11,850 nucleotides of DNA. It comes from Bacteroidota bacterium. Its GTDB lineage: Bacteria > Bacteroidota > Bacteroidia > Chitinophagales > Chitinophagaceae. Both the position numbers and the translations under genes were made by a program. Positions 1 to 7,619 of this stretch are shown here, piece after piece; position 1 is the first letter of the stretch; each line of letters starts with the position of its first letter. The notes below the pieces were generated by a model. That model did no database searches. It saw only the letters and a list, made by a program, of their open reading frames with translations, and was not told the origin of the DNA. The DNA lies in NCBI GenBank assembly GCA_023386855.1, contig JAEWIW010000042.1:1-11850 (forward strand). The letters run 5' to 3'.

Positions 1-282
1 GATATCGCCTGCTTGCTTTACATTCAGTGAAAAATTAAATTCAAAAAGAGAAAGTTCCCGATCATGTCCATCTAATAAATAAACGGGACTATCATATCCC
101 GAATGGATTAGCACTTCATCAGCTCCATCCCCATTTATATCACCAAGAGAAATAAGTTGTCTTTCATCATAACTATCACCGAGAAAAATAGCAGTATCAG
201 GAGAAATACAGCGTTGAGCATTTAAACCTTGCGGAAACCAGCAAAACAAAGTACAAAAAATCATAAGTAAATAATACTTCAT
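1..282 (-). CDS. Exported FG-GAP/VCBS repeat protein, 5' part (partial)
   Basis: An open frame reads from an ATG at 282 through the window edge without a stop, giving 94 residues. Residues 1-22 form a signal peptide (hydrophobic YYLLMIFCTLFCWF core, likely cut at NA|Q). Residues 46-58 read LGDINGDGADEVL, a classic FG-GAP/VCBS calcium loop (D48, N50, D52, D55). A second repeat appears to start at AGDI (91-94), just before the edge. Such repeats build beta-propellers in secreted or surface proteins; the role of this one cannot be told from the fragment. It is divergent from the 418 gene across a 135-bp AT-rich gap (283-417) in which I see no convincing promoter or repeat. The start is well supported by the signal peptide. 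Confidence 0.8.
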   Translation of the reverse strand, partial: MKYYLLMIFCTLFCWFPQGLNAQRCISPDTAIFLGDSYDERQLISLGDINGDGADEVLIHSGYDSPVYLLDGHDRELSLFEFNFSLNVKQAGDI

Positions 283-417
283 AAACAGGTTTAAAAATTT
301 ACGCAGTAAATACTCAATAAAACATCAATAAAAACTTTCAAATGGAGGATTATATTAAGTTACTTCCTTATTTTAAGAAATTCAAGTACCTTTTATTGTT
401 TAATTAACAGCATTAAA

Positions 418-933
418 ATGTTTAAGACCCAACAGATTATACCTAAGTGCTTTCTTTGGTTAATATCAATTCTTTTCCTGAATACTACAGCCACATGTCA
501 AACTGCCGCTAATGATTTAGAAACAACCATCTTCAAATATGACAGCCTTTTCTGGATAGCCTATAACCAATGCGATATTGAGGGAATGAATAAATTTATA
601 GCGGATGACGTGGAATTTTACCACGACAAAGGAGGGATCATGAACGGGATTGAAGCTTTCACCAATTCAACAAGGAAAAACCTTTGCGGCAATAACGATT
701 ACAGGGTAAGAAGGGAGGCCAAACCGGGAACCGTTCATATTTATCCCATGATGAGCAATAACGAGATCTATGGAGCGATCATCAGCGGTGAACATTATTT
801 TTATATCAATCAAAAAGGCAAAGCTGAATATCGAAGTGGCCTTGCCAGGTTCACGCATTTATGGACGAAAGAAAGCGGCACCTGGAAGATGAAACGGATC
901 CTTAGTTATGATCATAAGCCTGCTGATCAATAG
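418..933 (+). CDS. Exported NTF2-like (DUF4440/SnoaL-type) protein
   Basis: A 171-residue protein. Residues 10-27 are a hydrophobic signal sequence ending near TATCQ; no good lipobox is present (Thr at -1 to the Cys), so cleavage before Gln28 is more likely than lipidation. Residues 33-165 look like the small cone-shaped NTF2-like fold of the DUF4440 type: an N-terminal helix (LETTIFKYDSLFWIAYNQCD), the conserved segment ADDVEFYHDKGG (62-73) and a C-terminal strand pattern ending WKMKRILSYDH (156-166). Family members include small enzymes and ligand-binding proteins, and no substrate can be assigned here. The ATG at 418 is chosen because the signal peptide follows directly. The last 32 bp overlap the 3' end of rmuC on the opposite strand, so no separate terminator fits between them. 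Confidence 0.78.
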   Translation: MFKTQQIIPKCFLWLISILFLNTTATCQTAANDLETTIFKYDSLFWIAYNQCDIEGMNKFIADDVEFYHDKGGIMNGIEAFTNSTRKNLCGNNDYRVRREAKPGTVHIYPMMSNNEIYGAIISGEHYFYINQKGKAEYRSGLARFTHLWTKESGTWKMKRILSYDHKPADQ

Positions 934-2329
934 GCTGTTCACCAGGTGTATTATCATTACCATGATATTCATTGAGCCGCTGATCAATAGTATGCTGTTC
1001 AATATGTGGCGGATTAATAGACACATTATCATTTGCCGGTGGTAATGCTTCCGTTCCTGCCACCACCTGCCGAACTGATGTTTCAATGGGATTGATCTCC
1101 GGCACCTGCTTCTTCGCATAAGCCTGGCTGAGGGAATATATCTTTCTTGTTTGAGGAAGAAACCCTGCTTCAAGAGACCCGATGGCTTTATTATAATGGT
1201 TCACTGTTCCATTCAATCCTTTACCAAGACTAACCAGGTGTTCGATCAATGTTGCGCTCCTGTCGTGCAATTCCACTGCCGCATCACGGATCAGTTCAAT
1301 ATTCTCCATGGTTTTTAACTGGTTCCAGCTATACCCTACTCCCATTAAAATAGAAAGCAATACAGTTGGCGTTGCAATGATGATCCTATTCTTCATGGCG
1401 TCTTCGATCATTTCAGGATAAGCCTGCAATGCCACACCATAAGATGATTCAATATGAATATACATGATCACGAAATCCGGTGCTTCTGTAAACTGGCTCC
1501 AGTACGATTTAGCACTTAATTTCCTTAGGTGATCTTTCACTGCCATAACATGTTGTCCAAGAAATATCTTCTGCTGGTCGGCATCATCCGTTTCAAACAT
1601 TTTCATATAAGCTGATAAGGGCGCTTTACTGTCGACCACCAGCGTTTTCTGCCCTGGAAGCTTTATGATCATATCAGGACGAAGTCTTCCCTGTTCATCT
1701 TCAACCGTAACCTGTTCCTTGAAATCACAATGCTCGAACATGCCGGCATGTTCCACCAGCCGTCTTAATGCAAGTTCACCATACCGGCCCCTGCTATGAC
1801 TGGTCTTCAATGCACCAACAAGATTGGAAGTTTCTTTTTTGAGTCCTTCCGTAGTGGATTTCACCTGGTCGAGGTAGTTCCAGATATCGCGGTATGCGCT
1901 GATACGGCTTCCTTCCAGCGCATTCAGTTTCTGGTCAAAACTCTTAAGCGATTCACTCAATGGCTTTACCAATTCACCAATGGCCTGTTCTTTTTTTTCA
2001 AGCAGGCCACGTGCTTCCGTGACTTTTTCTTCCAGCCTGGACTTGGCCAGTTCTATAAAGGAAGTATTGTTATGCTGCAAAGCCTGTGCAGATAAGGCAC
2101 CAAAGGCATCCTTAAGATTTTGCTGTGCTTCTGCTACGAAACGCTGCTGCTCACTAATCCTTTGCTGCACCTGCAGCTGCATGTCAGAAACTTTTCTTTC
2201 GGCAAGCTCAATTTCTTTTTGAAGCGAAGAAATTTTTACACCAGCGATTTTTACTGATATGATCCAGGTGATAATGGAAGTGATGCCGGCCACAACCAGC
2301 ATCACCAGTATGGCGACTTCTGTATTCAT
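902..2329 (-). CDS. rmuC: RmuC family DNA recombination protein
   Basis: A 475-residue protein with the RmuC layout: an N-terminal membrane anchor (residues 5-28), a long coiled coil (about 33-135), then the RmuC domain with a PD-(D/E)xK nuclease-like core. Visible core residues are E185 in GRYGELAL, D219 in RPDMIIKLPG and D233/K235 in VVDSKAPL. The later family motif VIMYIHIE (287-294) and the helical region to about 400 are also present. RmuC limits recombination between inverted repeats in E. coli; nuclease activity is inferred from the fold. Residues 405-475 form a polar Q/N/H-rich tail of low complexity. The ATG at 2329 directly precedes the membrane segment. The oxidoreductase gene ends 33 bp upstream on the same strand, so cotranscription is possible. 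The stop lies inside the convergent NTF2-like gene. Confidence 0.93.
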   Translation of the reverse strand: MNTEVAILVMLVVAGITSIITWIISVKIAGVKISSLQKEIELAERKVSDMQLQVQQRISEQQRFVAEAQQNLKDAFGALSAQALQHNNTSFIELAKSRLEEKVTEARGLLEKKEQAIGELVKPLSESLKSFDQKLNALEGSRISAYRDIWNYLDQVKSTTEGLKKETSNLVGALKTSHSRGRYGELALRRLVEHAGMFEHCDFKEQVTVEDEQGRLRPDMIIKLPGQKTLVVDSKAPLSAYMKMFETDDADQQKIFLGQHVMAVKDHLRKLSAKSYWSQFTEAPDFVIMYIHIESSYGVALQAYPEMIEDAMKNRIIIATPTVLLSILMGVGYSWNQLKTMENIELIRDAAVELHDRSATLIEHLVSLGKGLNGTVNHYNKAIGSLEAGFLPQTRKIYSLSQAYAKKQVPEINPIETSVRQVVAGTEALPPANDNVSINPPHIEQHTIDQRLNEYHGNDNTPGEQPIDQQAYDHN

Positions 2330-2362
2330 TTACATCGATTCAATGCCATGAATATAGAAAAT

Positions 2363-3373
2363 CTATTGTATCTCGATGCGTCGACCAGTGTCGGCAGCCT
2401 CGTAAATTGCGTAAAGTATTTTTACATCCTGCAATCCCATTTCACCCGGCACCGGTGTTGGACGTCCTTCTTTAATGGCAAGGGCGAAATCATCCATCTG
2501 TTTTGCCTGCTGGTTAACGTTAGGAATATTCATATCCACTGCAGATTTTTCACCGGGGTTCTTAAGTTTTCCTTTTATGCCTTCGTATTCATAGGCAGGT
2601 GAAAGTTCAAACCATCCATCAGCAGTTTCTGCCCTCAGCAGGTTCATTTCTTCTGAATAACTGGTCTTGCATTCGGCAATGATGCCCCCGGGAAATTCCA
2701 TTTGCCAGTTGATCGATTCTTCCACTTCAGAAAAAGTTTTGGGATCATTCTTTGGCCCATATTGCGCGGTTACGGCAATAGGCTCAAGTCCCGTGGTGTA
2801 GCGGGCTCCCTGGACACAATAGATCCCCACATCCATCAGTGGACCGCCCCCTGCAAGTTTTTTATTCAACCGCCAACCTTCCGTGCTGCCCATACCATTA
2901 TAGGCTTTAATATTTTTTATTTCACCCATGATCTTTTCTCTACCCAGGCGCATCATTTGAAGGTTATGCGGTTCGAAATGCAAACGATATCCAACAGAAA
3001 GCATCACTCCTGCTTCCTTGCAGGCATCGATCATGCGCTGGCAGTCCTGCACTGAAGTGGCCATCGGTTTTTCCGTGATCACATGTTTAGCAGCCCTGGC
3101 CGCCCTTATCACAAATTCGGGGTGCATGCTATTGGGCAGAACGATATAAACAATATCAATGGATGGATTATCTTTTATGCTATCAAAATTTTCATAACTA
3201 TAAATATTTTCTTTTGGCACATTATACTTGTTTGCCCATTTAGCTGCTTTTTCCTTTGAACCTGAAACAAGCGCAGCGAGGTAGCAATGCTTTGTTTCTT
3301 TCAGCGCAGGCGCAAGCTGTCCTTCGGCATATTTCCCTAATCCTACCAGTGCGATACCCAGTTTTTTTTCCAT
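2363..3373 (-). CDS. Gfo/Idh/MocA family oxidoreductase (GFOR-like)
   Basis: A 336-residue NAD(P)-dependent sugar or cyclitol dehydrogenase. Residues 5-18 (LGIALVGLGKYAEG) are the Rossmann nucleotide-binding turn; EKP at 101-103 is the signature with the catalytic Lys102; AGGGPLMDVGIY (174-185, with D181 and Y185) is the hallmark of the substrate domain and most resembles glucose-fructose oxidoreductase relatives. The frame is open up to 3487, but I chose the ATG at 3373: the Rossmann strand starts there, the upstream 38 residues look like neither a domain nor a twin-arginine signal, and the longer form would leave 2 bp to the divergent 3490 gene. The protein is then cytoplasmic. Its exact substrate cannot be read from sequence. 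A link to the neighbouring lactonase-like gene is inferred from position only. Confidence 0.9.
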   Translation of the reverse strand: MEKKLGIALVGLGKYAEGQLAPALKETKHCYLAALVSGSKEKAAKWANKYNVPKENIYSYENFDSIKDNPSIDIVYIVLPNSMHPEFVIRAARAAKHVITEKPMATSVQDCQRMIDACKEAGVMLSVGYRLHFEPHNLQMMRLGREKIMGEIKNIKAYNGMGSTEGWRLNKKLAGGGPLMDVGIYCVQGARYTTGLEPIAVTAQYGPKNDPKTFSEVEESINWQMEFPGGIIAECKTSYSEEMNLLRAETADGWFELSPAYEYEGIKGKLKNPGEKSAVDMNIPNVNQQAKQMDDFALAIKEGRPTPVPGEMGLQDVKILYAIYEAADTGRRIEIQ

Positions 3374-3489
3374 ACAAAATGATTTATCGTGGATTGCAGA
3401 AAAAGCAATGCCATAGGTGAAAGGGAAGGATTTGAATATTTTAAGCCGGGAATCAATAATTTGTAGGGAAATAACCGCAAAAATCATTC

Positions 3490-4380
3490 ATGAGAACGAT
3501 CATCTACGGCCTGCTTGCAATAACAGCCGGCCTTATCAACTTTAATTGTCATACTTCAAAAAGCCGATCCATGAGTTCAACCATACTGAATGAAAATCAC
3601 CAGGCCAGGTTAATATCAAGACAATTTATCTTTACGGAAGGGCCTGCTACTGATAAAGAAGGTAATGTATTTTTTACCGACCAGCCCAACAATTCGATCT
3701 GGAAATACAGCATTGACGGGCAATTAAGCCTGTTCAAAAAAGATACGGGTCGTGCCAATGGATTATATTTCGACAGGGAAGGAAATCTTATTGCCTGTGC
3801 AGATGAAAAAAATGAATTGTGGTCGATAAGTCCTGCTGGTGAAATCAAAGTGTTATTGAAAGATTTCCATGGACAGCGTTTCAATGGTCCTAATGATGTA
3901 TGGGTTCATCCTTCGGGTGGAATGTATTTCACTGACCCGAGGTATGAGCGCGAATACTGGAAGCTGACCACTCCGCAGCTTGAACAGGAAAATGTTTACT
4001 ACCTGCCGAAGGGCGCAGCTGAAGCGGTTGAAGTGATAACGGATCTTGTAAAACCCAATGGTATTATTGGTACTGAGGATGGGAAGTGGCTGTTTGTTGC
4101 CGATATCGAAGGCAATAAAACTTTTAAGTATGCAGTGAAGGAAGATGGAAGCTTAGGCAAGGGTGAATTATTTGTTGAACAGGGATCTGATGGTATGACA
4201 CTGGATAAGGAAGGCAATCTATACCTGACAGGGAAGGGGGTAACGGTTTATGATCCGAATGGGAAGCTGATCAGGAATATCCCTGTTCCTGAAGATTGGA
4301 CGGGCAATGTAACCTTTATGGGAAGGAACAGGGATAAGCTTTTTATTACGGCATCGAAGGGAATTTATATCGTGGAATAG
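3490..4380 (+). CDS. SMP-30/gluconolactonase/LRE-like exported hydrolase
   Basis: A 296-residue six-bladed beta-propeller of the SMP-30/gluconolactonase family, which hydrolyses sugar lactones with a bound divalent metal. The expected ligands are visible: E50 in FTEGPA, N190 in KPNGI and D234 in GSDGMTLD. N135 in FNGPNDVWV matches the family's substrate-contact Asn. Blade-type motifs recur (GNVFFTD, GNLIACAD, GGMYFTDP, GNLYLTG). Residues 1-20 are an export signal ending INFNC; Cys20 may be lipidated although Asn at -1 is unusual for a lipobox. An alternative ATG (Met28) would remove the signal. The gene is divergent from the oxidoreductase and convergent with the S41 protease gene; the 58-bp gap after it holds the 4391-4435 palindromic repeat, a possible shared terminator. 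Confidence 0.88.
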   Translation: MRTIIYGLLAITAGLINFNCHTSKSRSMSSTILNENHQARLISRQFIFTEGPATDKEGNVFFTDQPNNSIWKYSIDGQLSLFKKDTGRANGLYFDREGNLIACADEKNELWSISPAGEIKVLLKDFHGQRFNGPNDVWVHPSGGMYFTDPRYEREYWKLTTPQLEQENVYYLPKGAAEAVEVITDLVKPNGIIGTEDGKWLFVADIEGNKTFKYAVKEDGSLGKGELFVEQGSDGMTLDKEGNLYLTGKGVTVYDPNGKLIRNIPVPEDWTGNVTFMGRNRDKLFITASKGIYIVE

Positions 4381-4390
4381 GTACCCCAGG

Positions 4391-4435
4391 TACCCCGTGG
4401 CACGGGGGCGTGGCACGGGGGCGTGGCACGGGGTA
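4391..4435. repeat. Expanded GC-rich palindrome between convergent genes
   Basis: The 45-bp block consists of a 13-bp unit (CGTGGCACGGGGG) repeated almost three times (4396-4408, 4409-4421, 4422-4433), flanked by TACCC and GTA. Removing two units leaves the perfect 19-bp palindrome TACCCCGTGGCACGGGGTA, so the block looks like a palindrome enlarged by slippage. It can form strong hairpins and fills the gap between the convergent SMP-30 and S41 stop codons, so it may act as a two-way terminator; no clear U-tract follows. A short direct repeat GTACCCC also sits at 4381-4387. The 11-mer CCGTGGCACGG (4395-4405) recurs, reverse-complemented, in the response regulator gene at 8055-8065. Confidence 0.85.
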
Positions 4436-4438
4436 GTA

Positions 4439-5785
4439 TTATCTAAGCTCCTTAACGGCTCTTTCAAGCACTTCATCCCTTCCTGCAAGGATTCCTTTTA
4501 CCGTTGGATGTACCATTATATCGGGTTGAATGCCGACCCCTACGAATTCAGTTCCATCGGAAAAATAATCCCGCTTCGAACACACTGCTCCCAATCCTCC
4601 ACCGGGAAGGGTAAAGAATACAGGCTGTCCTGTGCTTCCACCTGTAGGTTCGCCAATCACTTTTCCCCTGTTCATCCCTTTATAAGTAGCGGTAAAATCT
4701 TCTGCTGCAGAATAGGTGGCACCACTGGTCAGCACAATCACTGGCTTACTGTATAATTTATTCTTATAGGGTTTCCAGTCATCAGAACCTACATGCCCCA
4801 CTTCTATTCCACCCCATGACCTGCCTACAGGGCGGTACTGCCTGAGCATGGTTTTACCGGTATAAAAAGTTTTATCCGTTAAACAACCCAGGATCTCGAA
4901 TCCATTGTTTCCATTGCCACCTCCATTATCTCTTACATCAATGATCAATGCATTAGTTGCTGCGACCTGGTTAAAAATGCTATCAAATATTTTCACCATC
5001 TTCTCATCATTAAAGGAATTAATCTTCAGGTAACCGATATTTCCATTAAGCACTTTAAATTCCAGCAGGGGCTTGCGCAACCAGAAATTTTCAACTGTTT
5101 CATAACGGAATTTTTTCTTAATCATTTTTCCATCCGCAGTTTTAAAACCAAGCATCACTTCATCACCACTCCTACCTTTCAATAATTCATAACGATAGAT
5201 CCTTTCAGTGCTGTCCTGGACAGTAGAATAATGCAGGTATGGACTTACCTCTTTCTCAATATACGTTTTGAGTGGCTGACCATTCCATTCCACCAACTCC
5301 ATGCCTGGTGTAATCGATTTCTCCCTGGTATTATTGACAGTAACGATGGCTTTATTTTCTATCCAACGAACATCAAGATCAATTAGTCCATTGAACTGCT
5401 TCATCAATGCATAAGGCATGTAAATGGTAGTGTGTCCATCGATAAGATGACGATAAAAACTTTGCAACAGCCTGTAATATTCATAAGTGCTTTTTGTAGC
5501 GGTCACTTTTGGAATGAAGGACTGGTAAAGACTATCCCAGTTTGTTGAAGGAATAAGATCAAAGTTGGCGAAATTGTATTTTGCTTCGGACCATGCTTTT
5601 GACAGGCCAAGGATCTTATCTGCATTTGTAAGTTCGGGCAAAGGCTGGTCGGCACGAAAACCATTGAAGTCGATCTTCTCCCATCGGTCCTGGTAAAAAT
5701 TTACATAAGCGGCCGAATCAAAAGTCTTCTGCGCAGTAGCCATGAATGCTGTTGCAGAAAGCAGCAATACAAAAAAATATTTCAT
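4439..5785 (-). CDS. Exported S41 family (tricorn/CtpA-type) serine protease
   Basis: A 448-residue protein with a clear signal peptide (residues 1-18, cut at ATA|QKTF). Residues 55-130 form a helical N-terminal region ending in LIDGHTTIY, where His118 fits the histidine of tricorn-type S41 enzymes. Residues about 134-225 look PDZ-like (ITPGMELVEWNGQPL). The S41 catalytic domain covers about 248-430: NIGYLKINSF, then LIIDVRDNGGGNG (280-292), then the nucleophile motif TSGATYSAAEDF (353-364) with Ser359 and nearby Glu362, and VIGEPTGGSTGQP (376-388). The protein should act in the periplasm or on the surface; its substrate is unknown. It starts 27 bp after the stop of the alpha/beta hydrolase on the same strand with no operator copy between them, so the two probably form one transcript. 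Confidence 0.9.
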   Translation of the reverse strand: MKYFFVLLLSATAFMATAQKTFDSAAYVNFYQDRWEKIDFNGFRADQPLPELTNADKILGLSKAWSEAKYNFANFDLIPSTNWDSLYQSFIPKVTATKSTYEYYRLLQSFYRHLIDGHTTIYMPYALMKQFNGLIDLDVRWIENKAIVTVNNTREKSITPGMELVEWNGQPLKTYIEKEVSPYLHYSTVQDSTERIYRYELLKGRSGDEVMLGFKTADGKMIKKKFRYETVENFWLRKPLLEFKVLNGNIGYLKINSFNDEKMVKIFDSIFNQVAATNALIIDVRDNGGGNGNNGFEILGCLTDKTFYTGKTMLRQYRPVGRSWGGIEVGHVGSDDWKPYKNKLYSKPVIVLTSGATYSAAEDFTATYKGMNRGKVIGEPTGGSTGQPVFFTLPGGGLGAVCSKRDYFSDGTEFVGVGIQPDIMVHPTVKGILAGRDEVLERAVKELR

Positions 5786-5812
5786 AAAAGTGTATTAGGT
5801 GTTTAGGTTTGG

Positions 5813-6730
5813 TTATCGTGATGAGTTAGTGATGAAGGCAATGATCTTTTCAGCAAACCATTGCGGCTCTTCCTGGAAGGGCGCATGGCCGCCAATATAG
5901 TGAACGGTTTGCTGGTGAGGGAACATGAACCTTTTATAATGGTCAACCCCGATGGCATAATCCCTATCTCCTGTCATCACCAGCACAGGGCATTTGATCT
6001 TTGCGGTAAGTGGTGTAAAATCTTTCCAGTAGTCCTGCACTCCCCAACAATTGCTGGCAAAATCGCGGTTGAATTTGCCTGCAGCGAAAGTCACTGAATC
6101 GTTGATCTTTTTTTCATATTCATTCCTGAACATCAGCTTATACCATGAATCCTTTTCTGAAAGAAGATTGTGGATCATGCCTACCCTGTCCATCAGTGGT
6201 TTCGTGGTATCGCGGTAAGGTGCAGGATCTGTAATATTCATCAGCATGATACCGCTTTCTATATGAGAGCTCATGGACGCCTGCATATCCATGGTACAAT
6301 GGATATACATCATTTTCGAGATTCGCCCAGGGTGCGCAATAGCATAATTGGTCATTAGTATCCCGGCAAAGCTATGGCCCATGACTGCCCACTTTTTAAT
6401 TCCAAGAAATTCCCTGATCTCTTCCATGTCCCTGGTCATACGGCTGAGTGAATAATCACGATTCATGGCGGAATCGGAGCGACCGCTTCCTCGCTGGTCG
6501 TAATAGATCATTTTCATTTTCTTCTCTATCATGGTCGCGCCGGGAAAAGCTTCAAAATAATAAGAAGTAGAACCAGGACCGCCATGCACGAACAGGCAGG
6601 GTGTTCCTTCACCGGCTACCCTTACATAAAGCTTCACACTATCTGAAGTGGTGAAATAGAAGTTCCTGTCTTCCGCGTAAGAATTGGCCAGGGTGAACAT
6701 TCCGACAAGCAATACGATAATCTTTTTCAT
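5813..6730 (-). CDS. Exported alpha/beta hydrolase, prolyl aminopeptidase-like (S33)
   Basis: A 305-residue protein with signal peptide residues 1-19 (MKKIIVLLVGMFTLANSYA). The oxyanion motif HGGPG is at 49-53, followed by DQRGSGRSD (78-86), the pairing typical of proline iminopeptidase-like S33 hydrolases. The triad is visible: Ser120 in the elbow GHSFAG, Asp257 (or Asp255) in TGDRDYAIG and His282 in GGHAPFQEEP. It probably cleaves N-terminal residues from small peptides or hydrolyses a related small amide or ester in the periplasm. I chose the ATG at 6730 because the signal peptide begins there; an in-frame TTG at 6751 falls inside the likely -7 promoter box. The promoter and a copy of the 26-bp operator lie just upstream, inside the 3' end of the CPBP gene. 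Confidence 0.9.
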   Translation of the reverse strand: MKKIIVLLVGMFTLANSYAEDRNFYFTTSDSVKLYVRVAGEGTPCLFVHGGPGSTSYYFEAFPGATMIEKKMKMIYYDQRGSGRSDSAMNRDYSLSRMTRDMEEIREFLGIKKWAVMGHSFAGILMTNYAIAHPGRISKMMYIHCTMDMQASMSSHIESGIMLMNITDPAPYRDTTKPLMDRVGMIHNLLSEKDSWYKLMFRNEYEKKINDSVTFAAGKFNRDFASNCWGVQDYWKDFTPLTAKIKCPVLVMTGDRDYAIGVDHYKRFMFPHQQTVHYIGGHAPFQEEPQWFAEKIIAFITNSSR

Positions 6731-6748
6731 TGTGTTGAATTGATGATA

Positions 6749-6780
6749 CAAAGAGAAAGTTTTGGAGAAGGAGGATCAAA
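6749..6780 (-). promoter_or_regulatory. Candidate Bacteroidota promoter of the hydrolase gene
   Basis: On the minus strand TTTG (6777-6780) is followed by a 20-bp spacer and TCTCTTTG (6749-6756), matching the Bacteroidota consensus TTTG-N19/21-TAnnTTTG with one mismatch. The ATG at 6730 is 18 bp further on, which implies a short leader. The 26-bp operator copy ends 8 bp upstream of the TTTG. Confidence 0.6.
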
Positions 6781-7564
6781 TGCAAATCGACGAATGACGG
6801 CTTTTGGCCGATGAAAGGCTTTTGAGAGAAAATCCCATAAATCTTAAGATGAAATAATTTATAGGAACCAATAGTGCCACAAAGAAGATACCCAGCCAAA
6901 AGGAGGAAAAACTGGAATTGGCCTGTTCTGTATGCATAACGGTATTGGTGATATGGTATACGATATTACCCGCCCAATGAACGGCAAGGGTATACCAGAT
7001 ATTTCCTGTCATGATCAATGGAATCACCAGTTGAATGCCCATGATAAAAAGATACAGCAGGTATAAGGGTTCATCGAGCCGGTGGATATGATTCAATACA
7101 TACACCAGTGAAGAAATGAAAATGACCAGTACATAAGAAATTCTTCCTTTAAGATGGGCAAACAGGTAACCCCTTGTGAGTATATCTTCGGTGAGGGAGG
7201 AAATAAAAGTTCCAAAAACCAGCAGTGAGGTTTGGGTAAGAAAATCTCTCCATAGGGGGATAAAACTGATCTTCTCCATTCCAACTGCCAGGCTGGTTAA
7301 AACCATTAATGCATTAATTATTAGTCCAGCGAGCAGTCCCAATAAAAAAAGTTGTCCATTCTTTTTGCTAAAACATACTCCCCAGGCCGAAAAACCTGTT
7401 CTTCCCTGCCATCGGCTTACAAGCCAGGCAACAATAAAGAACAGCAAAGAGACAGCAAGGAAACCCACTGCACTGTTCTTTTCCAGGATCATGTATTCGG
7501 CTACATGATAAATAAGAAACAGAAGAACAAACCCGGTTATTATTTTGAAAAAAGATGTTCGCAT
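6776..7564 (-). CDS. CPBP family intramembrane metalloprotease
   Basis: A 262-residue, strongly hydrophobic protein with about seven to eight membrane segments (roughly 7-27, 34-50, 71-93, 110-124, 142-158, 166-187, 191-210, 221-244). It carries the CPBP (CAAX protease/bacteriocin-processing) motifs: TEDILTRGYLF (125-135), which is E-D-x-x-x-R instead of the usual EExxxR; YVLNH (155-159); and HWAGN (196-200), the third conserved His/Asn motif. Such proteins are membrane proteases or related immunity factors; the substrate is unknown. The last residues (from about 247, SLKSLSSAKSRHSSICI) are polar and partly encoded by the operator of the next gene, so this tail may not matter for function. 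The gene has its own operator copy 55 bp before the ATG at 7564 and follows the response regulator by 84 bp. Confidence 0.82.
   Translation of the reverse strand: MRTSFFKIITGFVLLFLIYHVAEYMILEKNSAVGFLAVSLLFFIVAWLVSRWQGRTGFSAWGVCFSKKNGQLFLLGLLAGLIINALMVLTSLAVGMEKISFIPLWRDFLTQTSLLVFGTFISSLTEDILTRGYLFAHLKGRISYVLVIFISSLVYVLNHIHRLDEPLYLLYLFIMGIQLVIPLIMTGNIWYTLAVHWAGNIVYHITNTVMHTEQANSSFSSFWLGIFFVALLVPINYFILRFMGFSLKSLSSAKSRHSSICI
6789..6814 (-). promoter_or_regulatory. 26-bp candidate LytTR operator, copy 1 (hydrolase)
   Basis: On the plus strand the element begins GACGAATGACGGCTTTTGG and ends CGATGA. It differs from copy 2 (7620-7645) at one base. It lies 58 bp upstream of the hydrolase ATG and 8 bp upstream of the -33 element. 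It is at the same time the coding sequence for residues 251-259 of the CPBP protein. Binding by the neighbouring LytTR regulator is inferred from position and repetition, not from a known consensus. Confidence 0.65.
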
Positions 7565-7580
7565 GATGATTCATTTCAGG

Positions 7581-7611
7581 CAATTTGAACCATGCGAATA
7601 AATAAATCAAA
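7581..7611 (-). promoter_or_regulatory. Candidate weak promoter of the CPBP gene
   Basis: On the minus strand TTTG (7608-7611), a 19-bp spacer and TCAAATTG (7581-7588) match TTTG-N19/21-TAnnTTTG with two mismatches in the -7 box. The ATG at 7564 follows 16 bp later. The weak -7 box and the operator ending 8 bp upstream would suit an activator-dependent promoter. The spacing matches that at the hydrolase gene, which is the main support. Confidence 0.4.
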
Positions 7612-7619
7612 ACGGCCAG

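Noticed and set aside
3375..3382. TCATTTTG on the minus strand as a -7 box for the oxidoreductase gene
   Set aside because: It ends one base before the ATG, leaving no room for a transcript start and leader.
3431..3463. Possible promoter TTTG-N21-ATAATTTG for the SMP-30 gene
   Set aside because: Spacing is right but the -7 box lacks the TA of TAnnTTTG, and the AT-rich gap makes a chance match likely.
3374..3487. Longer N-terminus of the Gfo/Idh/MocA protein starting at 3487
   Set aside because: The 38 extra residues precede a complete Rossmann start, show no twin-arginine signal or domain, and would leave only 2 bp to the divergent gene with no promoter space.
4391..4435. CRISPR-like or phage attachment reading of the short repeats
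   Set aside because: The 13-bp units are adjacent without spacers, are palindromic, and no cas gene, integrase or tRNA is nearby.
6731..6751. Upstream TTG start for the alpha/beta hydrolase
   Set aside because: It would place seven polar residues before a standard signal peptide and lies within the probable -7 promoter box; the ATG at 6730 fits better.
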